Origin: an uncultured Campylobacter sp.
Lineage (GTDB): Bacteria > Campylobacterota > Campylobacteria > Campylobacterales > Campylobacteraceae
DNA: 20,497 nt
NCBI RefSeq assembly: GCF_938030785.1
Contig: NZ_CALHIK010000146.1
Coordinates: forward strand, 1-20,497
Direction of reading: 5' to 3'
The position numbers and the translations under genes were made by a program. Positions 13,927-20,497 of the stretch are shown piece by piece (the first letter of the stretch is position 1; each line of letters starts with the position of its first letter). Below the pieces are notes generated by a model, which saw only the letters and a list, made by a program, of their open reading frames with translations, ran no database searches and had not been told where the DNA came from.

Positions 13927-15746
13927 AAATTCACCTCGTTTAATTTAGCTTTTACGAAATTTAAAAACTCATCCAGCCCTAAATTTCGCTGTTCGCGCGC
14001 CCTGCGATCGCGCAAGGCCACGCTGCGAGCCGAAACTTCATTATCGCCTAGGACGATAATGAGCGGCACCTTCTGCTTTTCAGCCGTTCTGATTCGTTTA
14101 TTTAACGTCTCGTTTTTATCTAAAATTTCGCCGTCAATGTCTGCTTCGCGCAGCAAATTTAAAATTTCTTTCGCGTAGTCTGCGTGCGCCTCGCCGATCG
14201 GCACGATCGATACCTGCGTAGGACAGATCCAAAACGGAAGCTCGCCCGCGGTGTGCTCGAGCAAAATCCCCACGAAGCGCTCGAAGCTTCCCAAAATCGC
14301 GCGATGCAGCATCACGGGCTGCTTTTTTTCGTTATTTTCGTCGATGTAGCCAAGCTCGAAGCGCGCAGGCAAGTTAAAATCGACCTGTACCGTGCCGCAT
14401 TGCCATTTTCGACCAAGCGCGTCAGTGATTTTGATGTCGATCTTAGGCCCGTAAAATGCGCCGCCGCCCTCGTCTAAGCCGTATTTTAAGCCCTTTTCGT
14501 CAAGCGCGTCTTTTAAGGCCTTCGTCGCGATATCCCAAACCTCGTCGTCGCCGACCGCCTTTTGCGGTTTGGTCGAAATTTCAAGCTCATATTCAAAACC
14601 GAAAGCCTTCATCAAAAGCTCGACGAAATCTAAAATTTCATAGACGTTTTCTTTGATCTGGCTCGGCATCACAAACAGATGCGCGTCGTCCTGCGTAAAC
14701 TCGCGCACGCGGAAAAGCCCGTGCAAGACGCCGCTTTTTTCGTGGCGGTGCACGACGCCGTACTCGCAAAATTTAAGCGGCAGATCGCGATATGAGCGGA
14801 TCTCGCTTTGATAAACCTTGATGTGACCGACGCAGTTCATCGGCTTGATGCCGTATTCTTGCTCCTCGATCGTCGTAAAATACATATTTTCTTTGTAATT
14901 GCTGTAGTGTCCGCTGATCTTCCACGCGTCGGATTTTAAAATTTCAGGGCCGCGCACCGGCTCGTAGCCGCGCTTGCGAAGCTGCCTATAAAGGCGCTCT
15001 TCGAGCCTTATGCGCATTCTTGTACCCGCAGGAAGCCAGATCGGAAGTCCTGCGCCGATCTGCTCGTCGAAGGTAAAAAATTTCATCTCGGCTCCGAGCT
15101 TTCGATGGTCGCGCTTCTTGGCTTCTTCGAGCATCGTAAGGTGCTTTTTAAGGCTATCTTTATCGGCAAATACGACGCCGTAGATGCGAGTTAGCATCTC
15201 GCGTTTCTCGTCGCCGCCGAGATACGCCCCCGCGATGCGCGTAAGAGCAAAATTTTTCAAAAATTTCGTATTTTGCACATGCGGGCCGCGGCAGATGTCC
15301 TCAAACTCGCCCTGCGCGTATAAGCTAACCGGGCCTTCGGGGATACGTTTTAAAACCTCCTGCTTAAGATCGTCGTTTGCATATTTTTTCGCGACCGCCT
15401 CTTTGGTGGAGGCTATCTTTTTAATCTCTAAATTTGCCTCGGCGAGTGCTCGCATCTTTTTTTCGATCGTCTTTAGATCCTCTTCTCCGAGCTTCTCGCC
15501 GTTATCTTTGCTGACGCGGATGTCGTAGTAAAACCCATCCTCGATCGCGGGTCCCACGAAAAATTTTGCGCCCGCATAGAGCTCGCGCACCGCCTGCGCC
15601 AAAAGGTGCGCACAGGAGTGGCGGATCACCTTTAGCGCGTCCTCGGAGTTATCGAAATATATCGGCTGCGCCTCGCTTGCGCGCTCACCGATGCTTTGAG
15701 TATCGTAAATTTCACCGTTAAATTTATACGCGATAATATCGCCCAT
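13923..15746 (-). CDS. thrS: Threonyl-tRNA synthetase
   Basis: A 607-aa class II synthetase that charges tRNA-Thr. In order: a short TGS-like N-terminus, the editing domain near residues 60-210 (VIRHSCAHLLAQAV with the HxxxH zinc-like motif, and DICRGPHV), the catalytic core with motif 1, the MNCVGH zinc-cysteine segment, motif 2 around RDLPLKFCEYGVVHRHE, then LFRVREFTQDDAHLF, motif 3 LHRAILGSFERFVGILLEH, and the C-terminal anticodon-binding domain (PTQVSIVPIGEAH, VPLIIVLGDNE). Length is normal. It heads the thrS-infC-rpmI-rplT cluster, an arrangement widespread in bacteria. GAGGA lies nine bases before the ATG. Confidence 0.98.
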   Translation of the reverse strand: MGDIIAYKFNGEIYDTQSIGERASEAQPIYFDNSEDALKVIRHSCAHLLAQAVRELYAGAKFFVGPAIEDGFYYDIRVSKDNGEKLGEEDLKTIEKKMRALAEANLEIKKIASTKEAVAKKYANDDLKQEVLKRIPEGPVSLYAQGEFEDICRGPHVQNTKFLKNFALTRIAGAYLGGDEKREMLTRIYGVVFADKDSLKKHLTMLEEAKKRDHRKLGAEMKFFTFDEQIGAGLPIWLPAGTRMRIRLEERLYRQLRKRGYEPVRGPEILKSDAWKISGHYSNYKENMYFTTIEEQEYGIKPMNCVGHIKVYQSEIRSYRDLPLKFCEYGVVHRHEKSGVLHGLFRVREFTQDDAHLFVMPSQIKENVYEILDFVELLMKAFGFEYELEISTKPQKAVGDDEVWDIATKALKDALDEKGLKYGLDEGGGAFYGPKIDIKITDALGRKWQCGTVQVDFNLPARFELGYIDENNEKKQPVMLHRAILGSFERFVGILLEHTAGELPFWICPTQVSIVPIGEAHADYAKEILNLLREADIDGEILDKNETLNKRIRTAEKQKVPLIIVLGDNEVSARSVALRDRRAREQRNLGLDEFLNFVKAKLNEVNF

Positions 15747-15803
15747 TGGCTCGTTTCCTCTTTTTACCGAATTGTCTTTCTTACGCTGAAAGAACGAGAG
15801 CTA

Positions 15804-15809
15804 ATTTTA
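15804..15809 (-). promoter_or_regulatory. Candidate -10 box for thrS, with leader hairpin
   Basis: On the minus strand TTGGCTAAAAT gives TAAAAT about 58 bases before the thrS ATG. The leader contains TCTTTC / GAAAGA at 15775-15793, a 6-bp stem with a 7-base loop, just upstream of the ribosome site. No T-box is recognisable, as expected outside Gram-positive bacteria. Confidence 0.4.
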
Positions 15810-15858
15810 GCCAATCAATCCTTAACGATAAATTTAAAAAATATTAAATTTGTAAATT

Positions 15859-17055
15859 TCATCTTTTTTCGCGCATTACGAAATAGATCGCGTTGGCGCT
15901 TAGTGCGCAGATGATCATCACGCCCGCAAGCAGAAGCGGCTCGTTTGCACCCACGGCGCCTACGATAAAAGATACCGCTCCTGCGATCGCAAACTGCGTG
16001 GTTCCGAGCACCGCCGAGGCCGCGCCGGATCTGCCGCCCTTAAACAGCGCCATCGCAAGCGTCGTGGCGTTTGGCGCGATAAAGCCGAGCGATGAAAGCA
16101 GCGCGAAAAGCGAGAGTTCAAAGCAGATAAACGGTAAGTCAAGCATAGAGCATGCGAGCAGAATCAGGCTCATCGCAAACATCGCGATTAGGCCGAAATT
16201 TAATAAAGCCGCGGGTTCGCGCTTCTGCACGAGCTTGGCGTTCAGCGCCGATACCAAGGTCATCCCAAGAGCGTTTATGCCGAATATCGCGCCGAAAGCG
16301 CGCTCGCTAAGCCCGTAATAATCCAAAAATATAAAGCTCGAGCCCGTTATATAGGCAAAAAGTGCGCTCATCGCAACCGCAAAGCCGAGGGTGTATCTCA
16401 TAAACTCTTTGTTGCGTAAAATTTCGCCGTAGTCCCGCGCCACGGCTGCTACGCTTATCGCGGCGTCGCTTTTTATCTCGGCGCTTTCATCCAGCCCGAA
16501 AAATATGAATATGAAAAGCAAAATTCCAAGCGCGAATAAGATCGTAAAAATTGCTTGCCACGGGAAAAACTCAAGCACGAATCCGCCAAAAGTAGGCGCA
16601 AGCATCGGAGCGAGCGAGCCCACGACCATCATCAGCGCAAACATCGCCGCAGCCTCGTGTAGCTCAAATTTATCATTTACGATCGCCCGCGCAAGCACCA
16701 CTCCCGCGCATCCGCCGAGCGCTTGCAAAAACCTAAAAAATATAAACGCGTAGATGTTATCGAAGCTCACGCAGGCTAAAGACGCCGCGATAAAAAGCGA
16801 AATACCCGCATATAGCGGTTTTTTGCGGCCGAATTTATCGCTTAGCGGCCCGTAGAGCAGCTGTCCTAGCGCAAAAGCGACGAAAAAGCTCGCAACCGAA
16901 AGCTGCGCGTAAAACTCGCTCGTGGCGAAGCTTTGTTTGACCCTTTCTAGCGCGGGCAGATACATATCGGTAGAAAGCGGCGCCAAGGCCGACATATAGG
17001 CGAGTATGACGACGAGCTTGATCTTGGCAAATCTGCTCAGGCTAGCTTTTTCCAC
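15859..17055 (-). CDS. MFS drug exporter, Bcr/CflA family
   Basis: A 398-aa inner-membrane protein with about twelve hydrophobic segments. The first segment holds LAPLSTDMYLPAL, the Asp-Met-Tyr-Leu-Pro signature of Bcr/CflA transporters. The loop after segment 2 holds GPLSDKFGRKKPL, the MFS motif A (GxxxDRxGRR). Segment 4 carries FRFLQALGGCAGVVLARAI, matching the family R-x-x-Q-G-x-G-x-x element. Such pumps export chloramphenicol, bicyclomycin or amino acids by proton antiport; the substrate here cannot be read from sequence. The start is GTG at 17055 with AAGGA five bases upstream, inside the end of the preceding gene (14-base overlap), so the two are co-translated. Confidence 0.9.
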   Translation of the reverse strand: MEKASLSRFAKIKLVVILAYMSALAPLSTDMYLPALERVKQSFATSEFYAQLSVASFFVAFALGQLLYGPLSDKFGRKKPLYAGISLFIAASLACVSFDNIYAFIFFRFLQALGGCAGVVLARAIVNDKFELHEAAAMFALMMVVGSLAPMLAPTFGGFVLEFFPWQAIFTILFALGILLFIFIFFGLDESAEIKSDAAISVAAVARDYGEILRNKEFMRYTLGFAVAMSALFAYITGSSFIFLDYYGLSERAFGAIFGINALGMTLVSALNAKLVQKREPAALLNFGLIAMFAMSLILLACSMLDLPFICFELSLFALLSSLGFIAPNATTLAMALFKGGRSGAASAVLGTTQFAIAGAVSFIVGAVGANEPLLLAGVMIICALSANAIYFVMREKR

Positions 17056-17776
17056 CGCCGTCCTTCATCATCTTCAAACACAGCTCAAACGTGCGAATGG
17101 CGGCGTTTAAATCTTTAAATTTAGCCGGCAAGAGCCTTAAAAGCAGATATAGCGGGCGCAGCTTCAGTACTTTAGTCCACGCGTTTTGCACGATGTCCAC
17201 TCCGTCGTTTGCGGCGTAGCTACGGACGCCTTCGCGCACCAAGCTTTCGCTCAGCCCCTCGCGGCACAGATCATAGACGAAAAGCAAAAAATCGCGCGTT
17301 TTAAGCTCTTGCAGATCGCCGTGCTCGCCGTCGTTTTCAAAATCTATAAATTTAAGCTCGCCCTCTTTGAAAAGAATGTCGCGCAGCGCGGGCCTGCCGT
17401 GGGTAAAGCTTCGCGCGTGCAGCCCGGCTAGCGCGCTCGCATACCGAGCGATCAGAGCCGCTTTATTTTCGTTCGTCGCGTTGTGCAGCACCGCATCTAG
17501 CGGCTCGCCCGCATCTTGCAGCACGAAATAATCCTGCCCGCGCAGCACTAAACGGGGCACGGGCAAGCCTGCAGCGCATAAAATTTCATACTTTTTCGCC
17601 TCGTAATCAAACGCTTTTTTGGGATTTCGCTTAAAAATCTTCGTAAGTAGCCCGCCTCTGATATGCAATTCAGGCTGTTTGAGCCAGTATTTTTGCCCGC
17701 CGTATGCAAAGCCGAAAATTCGCTCGCCCGAATGGTTTTTTAAAATTTCATTCACATGGTTTTGAAAATTTTGCAT
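17042..17776 (-). CDS. Kinase-fold protein (Kdo/InaA/BUD32-like), catalytic Asp apparently replaced
   Basis: The 244-aa product resembles small RIO/LPS-kinase-type proteins. Residues ~25-75 give an N-lobe with KYWLKQPE (a candidate ATP Lys) and a YEAKKYEIL helix. A hinge follows at YFVLQDAG. The catalytic-loop position reads HGRPALRDILF and the metal loop reads FIDFEND. In canonical members the loop is HGDxxxxNI; here Arg sits where the catalytic Asp is expected and Asp where Asn is expected. I have a memory of HGRPALRDI in related proteobacterial proteins, so this may be a family feature, not a lesion. LPS-core phosphorylation is one possible role. It is the promoter-proximal gene of a pair with the MFS exporter. 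Confidence 0.75.
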   Translation of the reverse strand: MQNFQNHVNEILKNHSGERIFGFAYGGQKYWLKQPELHIRGGLLTKIFKRNPKKAFDYEAKKYEILCAAGLPVPRLVLRGQDYFVLQDAGEPLDAVLHNATNENKAALIARYASALAGLHARSFTHGRPALRDILFKEGELKFIDFENDGEHGDLQELKTRDFLLFVYDLCREGLSESLVREGVRSYAANDGVDIVQNAWTKVLKLRPLYLLLRLLPAKFKDLNAAIRTFELCLKMMKDGGGKS

Positions 17777-17942
17777 AAGCGCAAATTTAGCATAAAATTT
17801 TTAGAGCGAGCTAAATTTCGATATTATCGATAGAATTTTAAAATTTTACGCCTACCGAGCGCAGATAAAATTCATCAAATTTAATTTTAATCAAAAATTT
17901 CTGGAAAAATTAAATTTAAAAGGGTAGAATCAGGGGAAATTT

Positions 17943-18017
17943 TGGCGACCCCTACGAGATTCGAACTCGTTTTACCGCCGTGAAAGGGCGATGTCCTAAC
18001 CGTTAGACGAAGGGGCC
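17943..18017 (-). tRNA. tRNA-Glu (anticodon TTC)
   Basis: The minus strand folds as a 75-base tRNA including encoded CCA. The acceptor stem is GGCCCCT / AGGGGTC with one G-U pair, the discriminator is G73, and the T-arm contains GTTCGAATC. The anticodon loop CTTTCAC has TTC at 17982-17984 (GAA on the plus strand) and is flanked by a CGCC/GGCG stem. D-loop sequence GTCTAACGGTTAGGAC is typical of tRNA-Glu. It stands alone, divergent from the lipoprotein gene. Confidence 0.97.
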
Positions 18018-18044
18018 AAATGGGGATAAATTGAGAAAGCGTAT

Positions 18045-18054
18045 TTTATATAAA
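18045..18054. promoter_or_regulatory. Divergent -10 boxes for tRNA-Glu (minus) and lipoprotein (plus)
   Basis: The near-palindrome TTTATATAAA supplies TATAAA on the minus strand (18045-18050), 28 bases before the tRNA 5' end, and TATAAA on the plus strand (18049-18054), 36 bases before the lipoprotein ATG. Initiation in the two directions may therefore compete. Confidence 0.5.
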
Positions 18055-18089
18055 GCCAACTTAAAACGTGATTAAATTAAGGAAAAATT

Positions 18090-18572
18090 ATGAAACGAAA
18101 AACTTTGCTATTTTTTGCGATCTTAATGCTCGCAGGATGCGCTAAAATCGCGCCTCAGAAAACAAACGCCGTGAACTTCACCGTCGTTTCGCCGCTTACC
18201 CGCACCAGCGACGCGGGCTTTATGCGTAAATTTAAAAACCAAACCGAGGTTCAAATTTACGCAAGCGGCATCAGCGTGCTGAGCCTGGTTTTAAAAGGCG
18301 ATAAAATTTGCATGAACGGCGCGTGCGACGACGAGCTTGTTTTCAATAAAAAATTCTTCGGCGCCGAGCACTATCGCGGGCTTCTGGGCGAAATCCTAGA
18401 CGGAAAGCCGATCTTCGGCGGCAGCGACGCGGGTGGCCACTGCTTTGAACAAAGCCTGCAAGAAGGCTCTATCGATTATAAAGTTTGCCGCGGCAAGGAC
18501 GGCGGCGGAAGGTCCATAAGCTTCGCCGACGCAAAACGCGGCGTAAAGATCAAAATCCGCGAGCTGCAGTAA
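18090..18572 (+). CDS. Small lipoprotein of unknown function
   Basis: The 160-aa product begins MKRKTLLFFAILMLAGC, a signal peptide with a clear LAGC lipobox; Cys17 would be lipidated. AKIAPQ follows, without an Asp at +2. Residues ~28-60 look like beta-strand (NFTVVSPLTRTSDAGFMRKF) and four further cysteines lie later in the protein, two of them in ICMNGACDDE. I do not recognise the family with confidence; conserved lipoproteins of this kind occur in other Campylobacter. AAGGA lies six bases before the ATG. Confidence 0.85.
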   Translation: MKRKTLLFFAILMLAGCAKIAPQKTNAVNFTVVSPLTRTSDAGFMRKFKNQTEVQIYASGISVLSLVLKGDKICMNGACDDELVFNKKFFGAEHYRGLLGEILDGKPIFGGSDAGGHCFEQSLQEGSIDYKVCRGKDGGGRSISFADAKRGVKIKIRELQ

Positions 18573-18792
18573 AATTTCACGCGGTGCGTTCTTGTAAGCG
18601 CGCGAGAATAATGCGCTCTAGCAGCCGCCCAAAACACGGTGCGAGCGGTCAAAATTCCATTACTCGGCGGGGTAGCCGCCTAAGTTGCGCAAACGGCGCG
18701 GTTTTATTGACGCTCTGCGCCGACTCTTCGCGGCGAAATTTACCAAGCAGAGTATGTGCAAAAGAAAAAGCGCGCATTTAAATTTAAAAAAT

Positions 18793-18832
18793 CCGCGTGC
18801 GGCTCGGGTTTATAAAATTTTGCCGCACGCGG
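18793..18832. promoter_or_regulatory. 11-bp inverted repeat flanking the likely nfo -10 box
   Basis: CCGCGTGCGGC (18793-18803) and GCCGCACGCGG (18822-18832) are perfect inverted repeats separated by 18 bases that contain TATAAA at 18811-18816. The right arm lies inside the 28-base dispersed repeat (18814-18841). It could act as an operator or form a leader hairpin; it is also hairpin-competent as a terminator for the preceding lipoprotein. The rest of the 18573-18857 gap holds no supported gene. Confidence 0.55.
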
Positions 18833-18841
18833 CGTAAAATA
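18814..18841. repeat. 28-base dispersed repeat, copy 2
   Basis: This segment is identical at 26 of 28 bases to 13363-13390. It overlaps the right arm of the inverted repeat and ends seven bases before the nfo Shine-Dalgarno. Confidence 0.7.
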
Positions 18842-18857
18842 AAATTTAGGAGGTAGG

Positions 18858-19700
18858 ATGAAGCGGATCGGAGCGCACGTGAGTGCTAGCGGCGGAGTTT
18901 CCAACGCGCCGCTAAACGCCGCAAAGATCGGGGCGGACGCGTTTGCGATGTTCGTCAAAAATCAGCGCAGATGGGACGCGCCGCCGCTTAGCGCAAAGGA
19001 GATCGCCGCATTTAAGGACGCGCTGAGGCAAAGCGGTATCGGCGCGGAGCATGTTTTGGTGCACGACAGCTACCTCATAAATTTGGGCCATCCGCGCGAG
19101 GCAGAGCGCGAGAAGTCCCTAAACGCCTTCGTGGATGAGATCCGTCGCTGCGAGGCGCTCGGGCTTAGGCTTTTAAACTTTCATCCCGGCTCGCATCTAA
19201 ATGAAATTTCAGCTCAAGAGTGCCTGGATAATATCGCAGGGTCGCTAAATTTCGCCATCGCAAACACCGCAGGCGTCAAACTCGTGCTCGAAAATACCGC
19301 CGGCCAGGGCTCCAATCTCGGCTATGATTTCGCTCAGCTCGCTTACGTGATCGATAAAATTTCAAACAAAGATCGCATCGGCGTCTGTATCGATACCTGT
19401 CACGCGTTCGCCGCAGGATACGACCTCCGCAGCCCGCAGGCCTACAAGCGCACGATGAGCGAGTTTGACCGCGCGATCGGCTATAAATTTTTAAGAGGCA
19501 TGCACCTAAACGACACGAAAAACGAGCTTGGCGTGCGTAAGGATCGGCACGAGAGCCTCGGACGCGGATTTTTGGGGCTCGCGGCATTTGAAAACATCAT
19601 GAACGACCCGAACATCGATGAGATCCCGCTGATTTTAGAGACGATCGACGAGAGCCTCTGGGCAGAGGAGATCGCGATGCTTCGGGCGATGATAAAATAG
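18858..19700 (+). CDS. nfo: Endonuclease IV (AP endonuclease)
   Basis: A 280-aa TIM-barrel enzyme that cuts DNA 5' of abasic sites in base-excision repair, using three zinc ions. Signature blocks are all present: GAHVSASGGVSNA at the N-terminus, HDSYLINLG, LNFHPGSHL, LVLENTAGQGSNLGYDF, the IGVCIDTCHAFAAGYD signature near residue 175, MHLNDTKNELGVRKDRHESLGRG, and PLILET near the end, covering the His, Glu and Asp zinc ligands. The start is fixed by AGGAGG four bases upstream of ATG 18858. The gene is monocistronic, with a -10 candidate at 18811. Confidence 0.98.
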   Translation: MKRIGAHVSASGGVSNAPLNAAKIGADAFAMFVKNQRRWDAPPLSAKEIAAFKDALRQSGIGAEHVLVHDSYLINLGHPREAEREKSLNAFVDEIRRCEALGLRLLNFHPGSHLNEISAQECLDNIAGSLNFAIANTAGVKLVLENTAGQGSNLGYDFAQLAYVIDKISNKDRIGVCIDTCHAFAAGYDLRSPQAYKRTMSEFDRAIGYKFLRGMHLNDTKNELGVRKDRHESLGRGFLGLAAFENIMNDPNIDEIPLILETIDESLWAEEIAMLRAMIK

Positions 19701-20183
19701 CGCCGCACTAGGTTTGTTTTCGGTGCGCGGCATGATCCTTATGCCTAGTAAATACAGCGCACAACGCGACTTTGCAGTGGATACGTAAAATTTTAATAAG
19801 ATATGTGCGGGAAACTGTGGAGCGAAATTTATACAGCTCGTAGCAGACTCTGAGAAATAATGAAATTTACGTCGCATCCATTTGCTCGCGCAAATTCGCT
19901 TAAAATTTTACCGCAGAATCAATCTCTAAATTTAAAAACCATAAAAACCGAATAAATCAAACACGAAATAAAACAAAAGCAAAGCCGAGGAAGAAGTGCA
20001 AAAAGGTAAAATTTCAAAGCCCACGGAATTTATAGAATTTATAAGAGAGAGATAGATAGAAAAAAGAGAGACTATAAAAATCTTAAATTTATAATAGAAA
20101 CGATCAGAAAAGAATAGAACTATAAAACATAAACCAAAGGAGAAGCCCAATTTACGCTCCTCCTTTATTTTATATATTCTTTC
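19701..20183. other. 483-bp gap without a supported gene; A-rich right half
   Basis: From about 19921 to 20145 the plus strand is roughly half A and T is scarce, a strong strand bias quite unlike other gaps here. It includes the purine run AAGAGAGAGATAGATAGAAA around 20043-20062. No coding frame with a convincing start is visible: a minus-strand open frame of 72 codons begins at TTG inside the hairpin at 20136 and reads as low-complexity Phe/Leu. The stretch could be a long 3' UTR or a decayed gene. Confidence 0.55.
20136..20166 (-). terminator. Probable terminator of the ComEA-like gene
   Basis: On the minus strand AAAGGAGGAGC pairs with GCTTCTCCTTT (11 bp with one G-U pair) around a 9-base loop, 18 bases beyond the stop. 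Only a modest T-rich tail (GGTTTATGTTTT) follows. Confidence 0.55.
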
Positions 20184-20497
20184 TTATTGTTCTTTCTTAG
20201 ATTTTTTAACCTTCTTTGCCGAAGCCTTTGACGAGCCGTCCTCTTTAGCCTCGTCTTTCATTTTATCCATAGAGCTTTTTGCTTTAGTCTTACCGCCCAT
20301 AGCCTTATCCATGCCATCATCCATCGCTTCTTCCATCTTTTCCGCTTTGGCATTTGCCTTAGCCTTAGTAGATTTAACGGTATCTTTGGCTTTTTTGTTT
20401 GCTTTTTGCTTTGCGGATTTTATATCGCTTATATCTGTTTGTCCGCTTACGGCAAGATCGTCCTTAATGGCTTCGAATCTCTTATCGCCTATGCCTT
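20184..20497 (-). CDS. ComEA-like helix-hairpin-helix protein with Lys-rich tail (C-terminal part)
   Basis: The minus-strand frame enters from the right edge and stops at 20184-20186; 103 codons are visible. The first visible residues, GIGDKRFEAIKDDL, match the second helix-hairpin-helix of ComEA-type DNA-binding proteins (GIG.K....I). C. jejuni Cj0011c, a ComEA-like protein needed for efficient natural transformation, has the same element near its end. Here about 80 further residues follow that are mostly Lys, Ala, Asp, Glu and Met, finishing KKVKKSKKEQ, which looks like a histone-H1-like or coiled, highly charged tail. The N-terminus, including any signal peptide, lies outside the window. 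DNA binding during uptake is the likely role. Confidence 0.7.
   Translation of the reverse strand, partial: GIGDKRFEAIKDDLAVSGQTDISDIKSAKQKANKKAKDTVKSTKAKANAKAEKMEEAMDDGMDKAMGGKTKAKSSMDKMKDEAKEDGSSKASAKKVKKSKKEQ

Noticed and set aside
14184..14656. Plus-strand open frames opposite thrS
   Set aside because: They lie antisense to a conserved coding region and show Arg-rich shadow-frame composition.
18485..18781. 98-codon plus-strand open frame between the lipoprotein gene and nfo
   Set aside because: It overlaps the lipoprotein 3' end in another frame, is Arg/Ser-rich as expected of shadow frames in GC-rich DNA, and has no ribosome site.
19932..20150. 72-codon hydrophobic minus-strand open frame as a small membrane protein
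   Set aside because: It starts at TTG within a terminator hairpin, lacks a ribosome site, and its Phe/Leu content follows from reading an A-rich strand in reverse.
1..20497. CRISPR array, prophage or insertion sequence
   Set aside because: No regularly spaced direct repeats, no transposase, integrase or phage genes, and no flanking target duplications were found; the frequent AAATTT palindromes are irregularly spaced.

Overview
The window looks like chromosome from a relatively GC-rich Campylobacter (C. gracilis / rectus / showae / curvus type). Three things point there: IF3, ThrS, SelA/SelB and endonuclease IV read as epsilonproteobacterial homologues; the gene order ferredoxin <> selA-selB-dsbC-like matches what I remember of C. 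jejuni Cj1377c-Cj1380; and AAATTT words are extremely abundant in otherwise GC-rich DNA. Species is not determined. No integrase, IS element, CRISPR array or rRNA is visible; there is one tRNA.

Layout. 1-310: the 3' end of an unrecognised gene with unusual codon use, closed by a strong terminator. 703-3065 (minus): a 4Fe-4S protein and a TorD-type chaperone, probably accessory factors for formate dehydrogenase. 3304-5493 (plus): an autotransporter with a repetitive passenger, lying between the divergent ferredoxin gene and the sel operon. 5671-9859 (plus): selA, selB and a periplasmic DsbC-like thiol-disulfide protein; SelA carries a long in-frame insertion. 9860-10351: no gene seen. 10352-12313 (minus): a second autotransporter, whose passenger looks like a spherulin-4-type TIM-barrel glycosidase. 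12443-15746 (minus): the translation cluster thrS-infC-rpmI-rplT, with infC starting at TTG inside the thrS stop. 15859-17776 (minus): a kinase-like protein and a Bcr/CflA-type drug exporter, overlapping. 17943-18017 (minus): tRNA-Glu(TTC). 18090-18572 (plus): a lipoprotein. 18858-19700 (plus): nfo. 20184-20497 (minus, incomplete): a ComEA-like helix-hairpin-helix protein with a Lys-rich tail.

How the parts connect. SelA and SelB make and deliver selenocysteine, whose usual client in these bacteria is the periplasmic formate dehydrogenase; the TorD-type chaperone and polyferredoxin fit maturation of, or electron transfer for, that enzyme, although no catalytic subunit is in view. The two autotransporters are surface functions placed among housekeeping genes. 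The most interesting items are the surface-displayed spherulin-4-like enzyme, the SelA insertion, the roughly 20-fold excess of AAATTT (a member of the RAATTY methylation motif that marks DNA for uptake in C. jejuni), and the Lys-tailed ComEA-like protein that may belong to the same uptake process.
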